Shown here piece by piece: positions 8,827 to 16,458 of a DNA stretch of 64,000 nt (position 1 is its first letter; every line of letters starts with the position of its first letter). Origin of the DNA: Jannaschia sp. W003. Lineage in GTDB: Bacteria; Pseudomonadota; Alphaproteobacteria; Rhodobacterales; Rhodobacteraceae. Both the position numbers and the translations under genes were made by a program. The notes under the pieces are model-generated. The model worked only from the letters and a program-made list of their open reading frames with translations, was not told where the DNA came from and ran no database searches. The stretch spans positions 745,501 through 809,500 of the forward strand of contig NZ_CP083539.1 in NCBI RefSeq assembly GCF_025144335.1, given 5' to 3'.

Positions 8827-9093
8827 GGGCAGCCGCCCCGCCGCGCGGGGCCTCCGGGGCGTTCGGGCGTCATGGCTCGCGTCTCCTCGTGGCCGGCTTG
8901 CGGACCCTAGGGGCGGGGCGGAACGGCGGCAACGGCCCCCGGAGCGTCCGCGCCCTTGCGAAAGGACGCAGGCGGAGCGGCCCCCGCGCCCCCGGTCGCG
9001 CGATCGTGGCCGGCCGAGGACGTTCCCCCCCCTGCACCGGGGGGCGGAATGCGCTAGTCTGCCGAGAGGAATTCAAGGAACAGGAGAGCGATC

Positions 9094-9660
9094 ATGCGCG
9101 ATCATCCGAACCGGCGCGGCCTCCTGGGCGGCACCGCCGCGGCGGCGGCGGCGCTGCTCGGCGCGCCCGCGGCGCGGGCGGCCACGGGGACCGGCGACGG
9201 CTTCGCCTACGAGGTTCAGCGCGGCGAGGCCGAATGGCGGGCGCACCTCGGCGACGACGGCGTCTACCAGGTCCTGCGCGAGGGCGCGACCGAGCCACCC
9301 AACTCCTCGCCGCTGCGGAACATCATGCTGGACGGCGCCTACCACTGCCGCGGCTGCGACCTGCCGCTCTACGAGAGCCGCTGGAAGGCGCCCATCGACA
9401 AGGGCTGGGTGTTCTTCCGCCAGTCCATCCCGAATGCGTTGCTGATGTCGATCGACCCCTCGGGGCCGGGCGGCGCCGGCGCGCGGATCGCGGGCGACGT
9501 GCCCACGCCCGAGGAGCAGGCGCTGATCGACACGCTGTCGGCCACCGAAGTCCACTGCCGCCGCTGCGGCAGCCACATCGGCCACATCCTCACCGTGGGG
9601 CGTCCGATGCTCCACTGCGTGAACGGCGCGGCGATGCGCTTTGCGGCGGCGCAGGACTAG
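9094..9660 (+). CDS. msrB: Peptide-methionine (R)-S-oxide reductase MsrB with twin-arginine signal
   Basis: 188 residues. The N-terminus NRRGLLGGTAAAAAALLG followed by AARA is a Tat signal, so this MsrB should be exported folded to the periplasm. The MsrB domain has two CxxC zinc sites (YHCRGCD and VHCRRCGSHIGH) and the catalytic cysteine at residue 175 in MLHCVNGAAMRF, where most MsrB enzymes read RYCxNS. It reduces methionine-R-sulfoxide in proteins. A good ribosome site (AGGAG) precedes the ATG. A separately encoded, Sec-exported MsrA lies near 27 kb. Confidence 0.93.
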   Translation: MRDHPNRRGLLGGTAAAAAALLGAPAARAATGTGDGFAYEVQRGEAEWRAHLGDDGVYQVLREGATEPPNSSPLRNIMLDGAYHCRGCDLPLYESRWKAPIDKGWVFFRQSIPNALLMSIDPSGPGGAGARIAGDVPTPEEQALIDTLSATEVHCRRCGSHIGHILTVGRPMLHCVNGAAMRFAAAQD

Positions 9661-9809
9661 GCGCGCAGGCGGCCCGGAGGGCACCAGCGCGGCACCGCGG
9701 CCGGCCGTCCACGGCGAAGCGGGCCGGTCCCCACCGGAGCGGGCGAGGCCCGTGCCGGCAGCACGGCGTGCGGTCGCGGCGAGCGACCCGAAACGCGCGG
9801 AGGGTGGGG

Positions 9810-9885
<76 letters not shown>

Positions 9886-9959
9886 AACGAGGCGCCGTCT
9901 AAGCGCCCGGCGGGCGGGGCGCAAGGGTGAAATCGGCCCCCGCGCCCCGCCCGGCTGAG

Positions 9960-10301
9960 TCAGTCGTCGTCGTCGGTCTCGGCGACGTCGCCGCCGATCT
10001 CGTCGAGGCTCACGGTGTCGCCCTCGTCGTCGTCGTCGAGCACATCGTCGTCGTCGTCCGCCGCGACATCGTCCTCCTCGAGCACGTCCTCGTCGTCGTC
10101 GAGCAGGAGATCGTCGCCCTCCTTCTCGTCCTTGGCGTCGGCGTCGGCCTTGTCGGCCACCAGCACGCGGGTCTTGGTGTTCGTCTCCACCGGCACGACG
10201 TCGCCCGTGTAGGGCGAGACGACCGGGTCGCGGTTGAGGTCGTAGAAGCGCTTTCCGGTGGTCGGGCAGACGCGCTTGACGCCCCATTCTTCCTTGGGCA
10301 T
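9960..10301 (-). CDS. TIGR02300 (FYDLN-acid) family protein with acidic tail
   Basis: 113 residues. The family signature is at the start: EWGVKRVCPTTGKRFYDLNR then DPVVSPYTGDVVP. The second half is almost only Asp and Glu, with runs of four or five aspartates, so the DNA is a GTC/GAC-rich simple sequence. The family is restricted to Alphaproteobacteria and has no known role; the small front domain looks like a zinc-ribbon remnant with one cysteine. The gene ends about 75 bp from tRNA-Ala on the same strand. Confidence 0.88.
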   Translation of the reverse strand: MPKEEWGVKRVCPTTGKRFYDLNRDPVVSPYTGDVVPVETNTKTRVLVADKADADAKDEKEGDDLLLDDDEDVLEEDDVAADDDDDVLDDDDEGDTVSLDEIGGDVAETDDDD

Positions 10302-10402
10302 GTCGGGTCTCCGGGCTGTTCGGGCCTTTGGGGAATGGGGTCGGATGCCACAGGGGCGCGGGGCTGGCAAGGCCCGCCGCCCCGGCGCGCGGAGGGTGCG
10401 GG

Positions 10403-11080
10403 ATGGACGCGTTCGAGGTCGCCGGCACGCCGGTCCGGTTGCGCCGCTCGGCCCGCGCCCGGCGCATGACGCTGCGGGTGGGCCGCGTGGGCGGCGCCGT
10501 GACGCTGACCCTGCCGCCGCGCGCGGCCCTCGCCGACGCCCGCGCCTTCGCGGAAGGCCACGCCGCCTGGATCGCCCGCCACGTCGCCGCCGTGCCCGCC
10601 GCGCGCACCGTCGCGGTGGGGACCACGCTGCCCGTCGCGGGGCGCGAGGTGCCGGTGGTGGCCGGTGGGGGCCGCGCGGCACGCTGGACCGGCACGGCGA
10701 TCGCGGTGCCAGACGACGGCCACGCGGGGCGCCGGGTGGCCACCTTGCTTAAGGAGATGGCCCGCACCCGGCTCGTGGCCGCCACCGAGACCCACGCCGA
10801 GGCGCTGGGCCGTCCCTTCGGGCGCATCACCTTGCGCGATACGCGCTCGCGCTGGGGCTCGTGCTCGGGGCGCGGCGACCTGATGTACTCGTGGCGCCTC
10901 GCCATGGCGCCTGAGGAGGTGCTGGACTACGTGGCCGCCCACGAGGTCGCGCACCTCGCCCACATGGACCACTCCGAGCGGTTCTGGGCCTGCGTGGCCC
11001 GCCTCATGCCCGACTACGCCCCCCGCCGCGCCTGGCTGCGCCGCGAGGGCGCGGCGCTCCACGCGGTGCGCTTCGCCTGA
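10403..11080 (+). CDS. M48-like (YgjP-type) zinc metallopeptidase
   Basis: 225 residues from the ATG at 10403, which begins MDAFEVAGTPVRLRRSARAR directly at the YgjP domain. The C-terminal half has DTRSRWGSCS and the zinc motif HEVAHLAHMDHSERFW near residue 180, typical of the wide YgjP/DUF45 family of soluble gluzincins. Substrates are unknown. It is followed by a GntR regulator after a 53-bp gap, but no functional link is evident. Confidence 0.85.
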   Translation: MDAFEVAGTPVRLRRSARARRMTLRVGRVGGAVTLTLPPRAALADARAFAEGHAAWIARHVAAVPAARTVAVGTTLPVAGREVPVVAGGGRAARWTGTAIAVPDDGHAGRRVATLLKEMARTRLVAATETHAEALGRPFGRITLRDTRSRWGSCSGRGDLMYSWRLAMAPEEVLDYVAAHEVAHLAHMDHSERFWACVARLMPDYAPRRAWLRREGAALHAVRFA

Positions 11081-11133
11081 GCCCCCCCACGGGGGGCTTG
11101 ATCCGGCGGGGGGGTGGGGGGACAGTCGCCCCC

Positions 11134-11781
11134 ATGCTGCTCAACCCGCTTCCCGAGGGCGCTGGCGCCGCGCACGACCGGCTCTACCGCTCCCTGCGCT
11201 CGCGCATCATGCACGGCGAGCTTGCGCCCGGCGCCGCGATGACCCTGCGGGGTATTGGCCGCGACTACGGCGTGTCCATGACCCCCGTGCGCGAGGCCCT
11301 GCGCCGGCTCGTGGCCGAGGGCGCGCTGTCGCTGTCGGCCTCGGGGCGGGTCACCACGCCCGCGCTCTCCACGGAGCGCATCGAGGAGCTGGCCTCCTTG
11401 CGCGCCCTCCTCGAGCCGGAGCTGTCCGCCCGCGCCCTGCCGCGCGCGCACATGGCGCTGATCGAGCGGCTGGAGGCCACCAACGTCGCCATCGCCGAGC
11501 AGATCGCGAAGCACGACGCCTCGGGCTACATCCGCACCAACCTCGAGTTCCACCGCACGCTCTACCTGCGCGCCCAGGCCCCCGCGATGCTGGCCATGGC
11601 CGAGACGGTGTGGCTGCAGCTCGGCCCCACCATGCGCGCGCTCTACGGGCGGCTGCGGCGCACGGAGCTGCCCAAGAACCACCGTCTCATCGTGGCCGCC
11701 CTGCGCGCGGGCGACGAGCCGGGGCTGCGGCTGGCGGTGCGCGCCGACGTGACCCAGGGGCTGCGGCTCCTGCGGGGGTAG
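11134..11781 (+). CDS. GntR-family regulator (FCD subfamily)
   Basis: 215 residues from the ATG at 11134. The winged helix starts near residue 15 (DRLYRSLRSRIMHGELAPGA) with the recognition helix around GVSMTPVREALRRLVAEGA, followed by an all-helical FCD ligand domain with NLEFHRTLYLRAQ. FCD regulators answer to small carboxylic acids. It sits 72 bp upstream of an MFS transporter on the same strand, which may be its target or simply a neighbour. Twelve earlier in-frame codons (ATG at 11098) lie in a G-rich leader and are not chosen. Confidence 0.85.
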   Translation: MLLNPLPEGAGAAHDRLYRSLRSRIMHGELAPGAAMTLRGIGRDYGVSMTPVREALRRLVAEGALSLSASGRVTTPALSTERIEELASLRALLEPELSARALPRAHMALIERLEATNVAIAEQIAKHDASGYIRTNLEFHRTLYLRAQAPAMLAMAETVWLQLGPTMRALYGRLRRTELPKNHRLIVAALRAGDEPGLRLAVRADVTQGLRLLRG

Positions 11782-11853
11782 GGCGCCGTTGCGCCGCCCG
11801 CCCCTTGCCCCGGCGCGCCCGCGCGCGCAGGCGGGCCGGGAAGGGACAGGGTC

Positions 11854-13143
11854 ATGACCACGAACATCCGCGCGCTCGTGCCGCTCCTGCTCGCCGCGGC
11901 GCTGCTGTTGGGGGGCAACGGGCTGCAGGGCACGCTGGTCGCCCTGCGCGCGGGCGAGGAGGGGTTCTCGACCCTCGCCGTGGGCCTGATCGGAGCGGCC
12001 TACTTCGCGGGCTTCCTCGGGGCCTGCTTCGCGGTGCCGCCGCTGATCCGCGCCGTGGGGCACGTGCGCGTCTTCGCGGCCCTCGCCTCGGTGGCGGGGG
12101 TGGGCACGCTGCTCCTGGTGCTGGCCGTGGACCCCTGGGTCTGGGCGGCCGTGCGCGCGGTGATGGGGTTCTGCTTCTCGGGCCTCTTCGTGGTGGTCGA
12201 GAGCTGGCTCAACGGCGCCGCGGGGCGGGGCGAGCGGGGGCGGGTGCTGTCGATCTACCGCATCGTGGACCTCTCGGCCGTGACCGGCGGCCAGTTCCTC
12301 CTGCCCGTCTTCGGCGTCGCGGGCTTCGAGATCTTCGCCGTCACCGCGATCCTCTTCGCGCTGTCTCTCCTGCCCGTGGCGCTGACGAACGCCTCGCGCC
12401 CCGTGCCGCCCGAGCGCTTCCGCTTCGAGCCGATGCTGCTGTGGCGCCTGTCGCCCGTGGCGGCCCTCGGCGCGCTGTCGATCGGGCTGACCACGTCCGC
12501 GTTCCGCCTGATCGGCCCGCTGTATGGGGTGGAGCTGGGCTTCGACACCGCGCAGGTGGCGCTGTTCATGAACGCGGGCATCGTCGGCGGCGCCGTGCTG
12601 CAACTGCCCCTCGGCACCCTGTCGGACCGGGTGGACCGGCGCTGGGCGTTGCTGATCGCCACCTCGGGCGCGGTGCTGGCGGGGCTGTGGCTGAACGCCG
12701 CCCACGCCCCCGCCGCCGTCTATGGCGGCGCCTTCGCCTTCGGGGCCTTCGCGCTTCCGCTCTACTCGCTGGCCGCAGCGCAGGCCAACGACCGGGCGGG
12801 CGCGGACGCGGACTTCGTGGGCATCTCCACGGGGCTGATCTTCGTCTATTCGGTGGGCGCCATCTTCGGCCCCCTCGGCGCGGCGGCGCTGGTCGAGGCC
12901 TTTGGCCCGCAGGCGCTGTTCGGCTACACCTCCGCGGTACACGGGGCGATGGCGGTGCTGACGGTGGCGCAGATGATCGCCCGCGCGCCGGTCCCGCGCG
13001 AGGGGCGCGGGCGGGTCGTGGGCCTCCTGCGGACGTCGACGGGCATCTTCTCGCTGGCCCAGCGGCGGCGGATGGGGGGAGGGCCCGAAAAAAACGGCCG
13101 GACCGAGGGCCCGGCCGAGTCCAACAGGGAGGTGCGGTCGTAG
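11854..13143 (+). CDS. MFS transporter
   Basis: 429 residues with about 12 hydrophobic helices. The loop between helices 2 and 3 lacks a clean GxxxDRxGRR motif, but the half-way loop has PLGTLSDRVDRRWALL, the motif A equivalent. VVESWLNGAAGRGERGRVLS resembles the YcaD/UMF2 group of MFS permeases; the substrate is unknown. The last 40 or so residues are polar and poorly typical, and their codons overlap the opposite-strand terminator of the cenR gene, so translation reads through a hairpin that ends transcription from the other side. Confidence 0.85.
   Translation: MTTNIRALVPLLLAAALLLGGNGLQGTLVALRAGEEGFSTLAVGLIGAAYFAGFLGACFAVPPLIRAVGHVRVFAALASVAGVGTLLLVLAVDPWVWAAVRAVMGFCFSGLFVVVESWLNGAAGRGERGRVLSIYRIVDLSAVTGGQFLLPVFGVAGFEIFAVTAILFALSLLPVALTNASRPVPPERFRFEPMLLWRLSPVAALGALSIGLTTSAFRLIGPLYGVELGFDTAQVALFMNAGIVGGAVLQLPLGTLSDRVDRRWALLIATSGAVLAGLWLNAAHAPAAVYGGAFAFGAFALPLYSLAAAQANDRAGADADFVGISTGLIFVYSVGAIFGPLGAAALVEAFGPQALFGYTSAVHGAMAVLTVAQMIARAPVPREGRGRVVGLLRTSTGIFSLAQRRRMGGGPEKNGRTEGPAESNREVRS
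13088..13117 (-). terminator. Rho-independent terminator of the response regulator gene
   Basis: Perfect 7-bp stem CGGCCGG/CCGGCCG with a 9-nt loop, followed on the minus strand by seven T residues (13088-13094). It lies about 130 bp beyond the cenR stop and inside the 3' coding end of the convergent MFS gene. Confidence 0.8.
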
Positions 13144-13248
13144 TCGCCGCGACCGCGCGGCTGCGACCACCCTAGCACGGACGGCCCGGTTCCCCTACGG
13201 CACCTTCGCGGCATTTCCCGTCGAAGCCGCTCCCCCGTGGCCGAAGCG

Positions 13249-13935
13249 TCACGCCACCAGCCGGTAGCCCCCGCTCTCGGTCACCAGCAGGCGCGCGTTC
13301 GACGGGTCGGGCTCGATCTTCTGGCGCAGGCGGTAGATGTGCGTCTCGAGCGTGTGGGTGGTGACGCCCGCGTTGTAGCCCCAGACCTCGTGCAGGAGCA
13401 CGTCGCGCGGCACCGTGCCGTCCGAGGCGCGCAGGAGGAACTTGAGGATGTTCGTCTCCTTCTCGGTGAGGCGGATCTTGCGCTCGTCCTCGGTGATCAG
13501 GGTCTTGATCGAGGGCCGGAACGTGTAGGGCCCCACGGTGAACACCGCGTCCTCGGACTGCTCGTGCTGGCGCAGCTGAGCGCGGATGCGCGCGAGCAGC
13601 ACCGGGAAGCGGAAGGGCTTGGCGATGTAGTCGTTCGCGCCCGCGTCGAGCCCGAGGATGGTGTCGCTGTCGCTGTCGTGCCCCGTCAGCATCACGATCG
13701 GGCACTTCACGCCCTGCTTGCGCATCAGGCGGCAGAGCTCGCGCCCGTCGGTGTCGGGCAGGCCGACGTCGAGCACCACGAGATCGTAGATCTGCTCCTT
13801 CACGCGGCTCATGCCGGCGGCGCCCGAGTCGCCCTCGAACACGTCGAACTCCTCGGTCATCATCAGCTGCTCGGCCAACGCGTCGCGCAGGTCGTCGTCG
13901 TCGTCGATCAGCAGGATCTTCTTGAGGTTGGCCAT
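13249..13935 (-). CDS. cenR: OmpR-family response regulator, CenR-like
   Basis: 228 residues from the ATG at 13935, giving MANLKKILLIDDDDDLRDAL. The receiver has the acidic pocket (DDDDD), the phospho-acceptor in LVVLDVGLPDTDGRE, LTGHD and the conserved Lys in IAKPFRF. The C-terminal winged helix ends THTLETHIYRLRQKIEPDP. The sequence pattern matches the CenR regulator that controls cell envelope and division in Alphaproteobacteria and is essential in several of them. The partner kinase CenK is not in this window. It is divergent from ribA across 160 bp and has its own strong terminator. The name rests on recalled similarity. Confidence 0.85.
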   Translation of the reverse strand: MANLKKILLIDDDDDLRDALAEQLMMTEEFDVFEGDSGAAGMSRVKEQIYDLVVLDVGLPDTDGRELCRLMRKQGVKCPIVMLTGHDSDSDTILGLDAGANDYIAKPFRFPVLLARIRAQLRQHEQSEDAVFTVGPYTFRPSIKTLITEDERKIRLTEKETNILKFLLRASDGTVPRDVLLHEVWGYNAGVTTHTLETHIYRLRQKIEPDPSNARLLVTESGGYRLVA

Positions 13936-14095
13936 CGGGTTCCTCCTCTTCGCTGTGAAGGATGGCGTCGATACCCCTTCGATCAAAGGCGGAACGCGCG
14001 GCTTTCACGAAGGGTTCACGCCCTCGTGTCGCCAAGCGGCGCGATGTTTCATATGGAGGCCCCGCGGCCCCGTGGCGGGGCATCGGGAGCGGCGA

Positions 14096-15145
14096 TTGTT
14101 TCACGAAGGCACCTCCCTCGGCCCCGACGGGGACGAGCTCGCGGCCCGCGCGCGGGCCGACCTGCGCATCGGCCTGCCCGTGGCCGCGGGTGGCGTGGTG
14201 CTGGGCGCAGCCGAGACGCTGGGGGCCGGGCGCCTCGCAGCGATGCGCGCGCTGGGGCCGCTGCGCATGGCGGTGACGGGGAGGCGGGCGGCGACGCTGA
14301 AGGTCGCGGCCTACGGCGGCGACCTCGCTCTTCTGGAGGTGCCCGAGGGTGCCGACGCCGCCTGGTTGCGCGCCGTGGCCGACCCGGCCGACGATCTGCG
14401 CGCGCCGCTCAAGGGTCCGCTGCGCGCGGATCGCGATGCGGACCCTGCGCCGTGGCGCACGGGGCTGACGCTGGCCAAGGCGGCGCAGCTGCTGCCGGCG
14501 GTGGTGGGCGTGCTCGCCCCGCCGCCCCCCGGCGTGACCGTGCTGGACGGCGCACCGACCCCCGGCGCCCCCGCCCCCGTGGCCGCCGCCCGCCTTCCCA
14601 TGGCGCTGGCCGGGGCGGGCCGCCTCCACGTGTTCCGCGAGGGGCTGGGGGGCGAGGAGCACTACGCCGTCGAGGCGGGCACCGTGGACCGGAGCGCGCC
14701 CGTGCTGGTGCGGCTCCACTCCGCCTGCTTCACGGGCGACGTGCTGGGCTCGCTCAAGTGCGACTGCGGCCCCCAGCTCCACGCCGCCCTCGCGGCGATC
14801 CGGGAGGGGGGCGTGGTGCTCTACCTCAACCAGGAGGGGCGGGGGATCGGGCTGGCCAACAAGATGCGGGCCTACGACCTGCAGGACCAGGGCTTCGACA
14901 CCGTGGAGGCCAACCACCGCCTGGGCTTCGAGGACGACGAGCGCGACTTCCGCCTCGGCGCGGCCCTGCTGGAGCGGCTCGGGATCCGGCGCATCCGGCT
15001 GATGACCAACAACCCTCGCAAGATCGAGATGATGCGCGCGCAAGGCGTCGAGGTGACGGAGCGGGTGCCGCTGCACGTCGGACGCGGCGCCGACAACGCG
15101 GCCTATCTCGATGTGAAGCGCGCCAAGTCGGGGCATCTGGAATGA
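14096..15145 (+). CDS. ribA: GTP cyclohydrolase II with a degenerate N-terminal domain
   Basis: 349 residues if it starts at TTG 14096, which has GGGAGC about seven bases upstream; the open frame reaches further back but crosses the divergent promoter region. The C-terminal half is a standard GCH2: zinc cysteines in SACFTGDVLGSLKCDCG near residues 211-225, then YLNQEGRGIGLANKMRAY and TNNPRKIEMM. It opens GTP to start riboflavin synthesis. The first 160 residues look like a RibB-type domain that has lost its catalytic motifs. The stop overlaps the next gene as ATGA. The start is uncertain. Confidence 0.9.
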   Translation: MFHEGTSLGPDGDELAARARADLRIGLPVAAGGVVLGAAETLGAGRLAAMRALGPLRMAVTGRRAATLKVAAYGGDLALLEVPEGADAAWLRAVADPADDLRAPLKGPLRADRDADPAPWRTGLTLAKAAQLLPAVVGVLAPPPPGVTVLDGAPTPGAPAPVAAARLPMALAGAGRLHVFREGLGGEEHYAVEAGTVDRSAPVLVRLHSACFTGDVLGSLKCDCGPQLHAALAAIREGGVVLYLNQEGRGIGLANKMRAYDLQDQGFDTVEANHRLGFEDDERDFRLGAALLERLGIRRIRLMTNNPRKIEMMRAQGVEVTERVPLHVGRGADNAAYLDVKRAKSGHLE

Positions 15146-15642
15146 GGGACGCGATGGTGCTCACGCCCGCCGGCCTGCGGTTCCAGGGCCGCGTGCTTCC
15201 CTGCGCGATCGGGCGGGGCGGCGTGGTGCGCGTTAAGCGCGAGGGCGACATGGGCACGCCCGCCGGCACACTGCGCGTCACCGGCCTCCTGTGGCGCCCC
15301 GACCGCATGGCCCGACCCGCGCTCTGGGCGCGGCCCATCGGTCCGCGCGACCTGTGGTGCGACGACCCCGCCCATCCGCTCTACAACCGCCCCGCCCGCG
15401 CGCCCCTCGCCGCCTCGGCCGAGCGCCTGCGCCGGGCCGACCCGCTCTACGACCTCGTACTGCTGACGGACTGGAATGCGGATGCCCTGCCGGGCCGCGG
15501 CAGCGCCATCTTCCTCCACCGCTGGCGCCGCCCCGGCCATCCCACCGAGGGCTGCATCGCCTTCGCGCCCGAAGACCTCCGATGGCTCGCCCGCCACGCC
15601 CCCCCGGGCACTCCGATCGTGGTGCCCGAAGCGCTGGCCTGA
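15142..15642 (+). CDS. L,D-transpeptidase catalytic domain (YkuD-fold) protein
   Basis: 166 residues, the ATG overlapping the ribA stop. The catalytic region is FLHRWRRPGHPTEGCIAFAP, with the His, Gly and nucleophile Cys of the YkuD fold; the usual SHGC reads TEGC here, as in the short YafK/ErfK-related alphaproteobacterial proteins. KREGDMGTPAGTLRVTG is the conserved front part. No signal peptide is visible, so whether it reaches peptidoglycan in the periplasm is unclear. Proteins of this fold make 3-3 cross-links or attach lipoproteins. Confidence 0.85.
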   Translation: MRDAMVLTPAGLRFQGRVLPCAIGRGGVVRVKREGDMGTPAGTLRVTGLLWRPDRMARPALWARPIGPRDLWCDDPAHPLYNRPARAPLAASAERLRRADPLYDLVLLTDWNADALPGRGSAIFLHRWRRPGHPTEGCIAFAPEDLRWLARHAPPGTPIVVPEALA

Positions 15643-15648
15643 GCCCCC

Positions 15649-15700
15649 TTCATCCTGGCGGAAATACTCCGGGGAGCGGGAGGGGCTGGCCCCTCGCTCC
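15649..15700 (-). repeat. 3'-end intergenic element with GTATTT core (copy 1)
   Basis: Read on the minus strand it starts directly after the yggS stop with a small hairpin (AGGGG-CCAG-CCCCT), then CCGCTCCCCGGAGTATTT and CGCCAGGATGAAG. A second copy follows otnI. Elements of this design after gene ends are, from memory, common in Rhodobacterales genomes. Confidence 0.6.
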
Positions 15701-16360
15701 TCAGGTCTCCGCCCGCGTCCGCTCCCCGAAGATCGCCGACCCGACCCGCACGTGCGTCGCGCCGTGGGCGATGGCCTCCTCGAAGTCCGCCGACATCCCC
15801 ATCGACAGCCCCGCCAGCCCGTTGCGCGCCGCGATCTTCGCCAGCAGCGCGAAGTGCAGCGAGGGCGTCTCGTGCTCGGGCGGGATGCACATCAGCCCCG
15901 CGAGCGGCAGGTCGAGGGCGCGCACCTCGCGCACCAGCGCGTCGGCCTCGGTGGGGGGCACGCCGGCCTTCTGCGGCTCCTCGCCGGTGTTGACCTGCAC
16001 GAAGAGGCGCGGGCAGCGGCCCTCCTGCTGCGCGATGTCGGCAATGCGCCGGGCGAGCTTCGCCGAGTCCACGGTGTGGATCGCGTCGAAGAGCCCCACC
16101 GCCGCGCGCACCTTGTTGGATTGGAGCGGGCCGATCAGGTGCAGCTCCACGCCCGGGAAGGCCTCCTTCCATGCGGGCCACTTGCCTTGGGCCTCCTGCA
16201 CGCGGTTCTCGCCGAAGCAGCGGTGGCCGGCATGCAGCACGGCCTCGACGCGTTCGGGCGGCTGGACCTTGGAGACGGCGACGAGGGCGACCTCGGCGGG
16301 CGAGCGGCCGTGGCGCTCGCAGGCGGCGCGCAGGCGCTCGGTGATGCTGGGCAGGGTCAT
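15701..16360 (-). CDS. yggS: YggS-family pyridoxal-phosphate homeostasis protein
   Basis: 219 residues. An alanine-racemase-like TIM barrel that binds PLP on the lysine in LVAVSKVQPPE (near residue 32); further motifs are CFGENRVQEA, WHxIGPLQSNK-like LHLIGPLQSNK, LFVQVNTGEEPQK and LSMGMSADFEEAI. It has no known enzyme activity and buffers free PLP. The ATG at 16360 is preferred over one 12 codons upstream. The gene ends at the GTATTT element. Confidence 0.95.
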   Translation of the reverse strand: MTLPSITERLRAACERHGRSPAEVALVAVSKVQPPERVEAVLHAGHRCFGENRVQEAQGKWPAWKEAFPGVELHLIGPLQSNKVRAAVGLFDAIHTVDSAKLARRIADIAQQEGRCPRLFVQVNTGEEPQKAGVPPTEADALVREVRALDLPLAGLMCIPPEHETPSLHFALLAKIAARNGLAGLSMGMSADFEEAIAHGATHVRVGSAIFGERTRAET

Positions 16361-16403
16361 GGGCGCATGGGAAGCGCGGCGCGGGGGTGGATGCAAGGGC
16401 CCC

Positions 16404-16436
16404 GAAACGAAAGGAGCGGGCCCGAAGGCCCGCTCC
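16404..16436 (-). terminator. Terminator of the porin gene
   Basis: Perfect 10-bp stem GGAGCGGGCC/GGCCCGCTCC closed by a stable UUCG tetraloop on the minus strand, followed by TTTCGTTTC. It starts about 20 bp beyond the porin stop and lies upstream of yggS. Confidence 0.9.
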
Positions 16437-16458
16437 CCTGCGTCGTGATCCGGTGGGA

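Noticed and set aside
9963..10110. GTC triplet runs as a possible microsatellite or CRISPR-like array
   Set aside because: They encode the acidic tail of the TIGR02300 protein in frame; no repeat-spacer structure.
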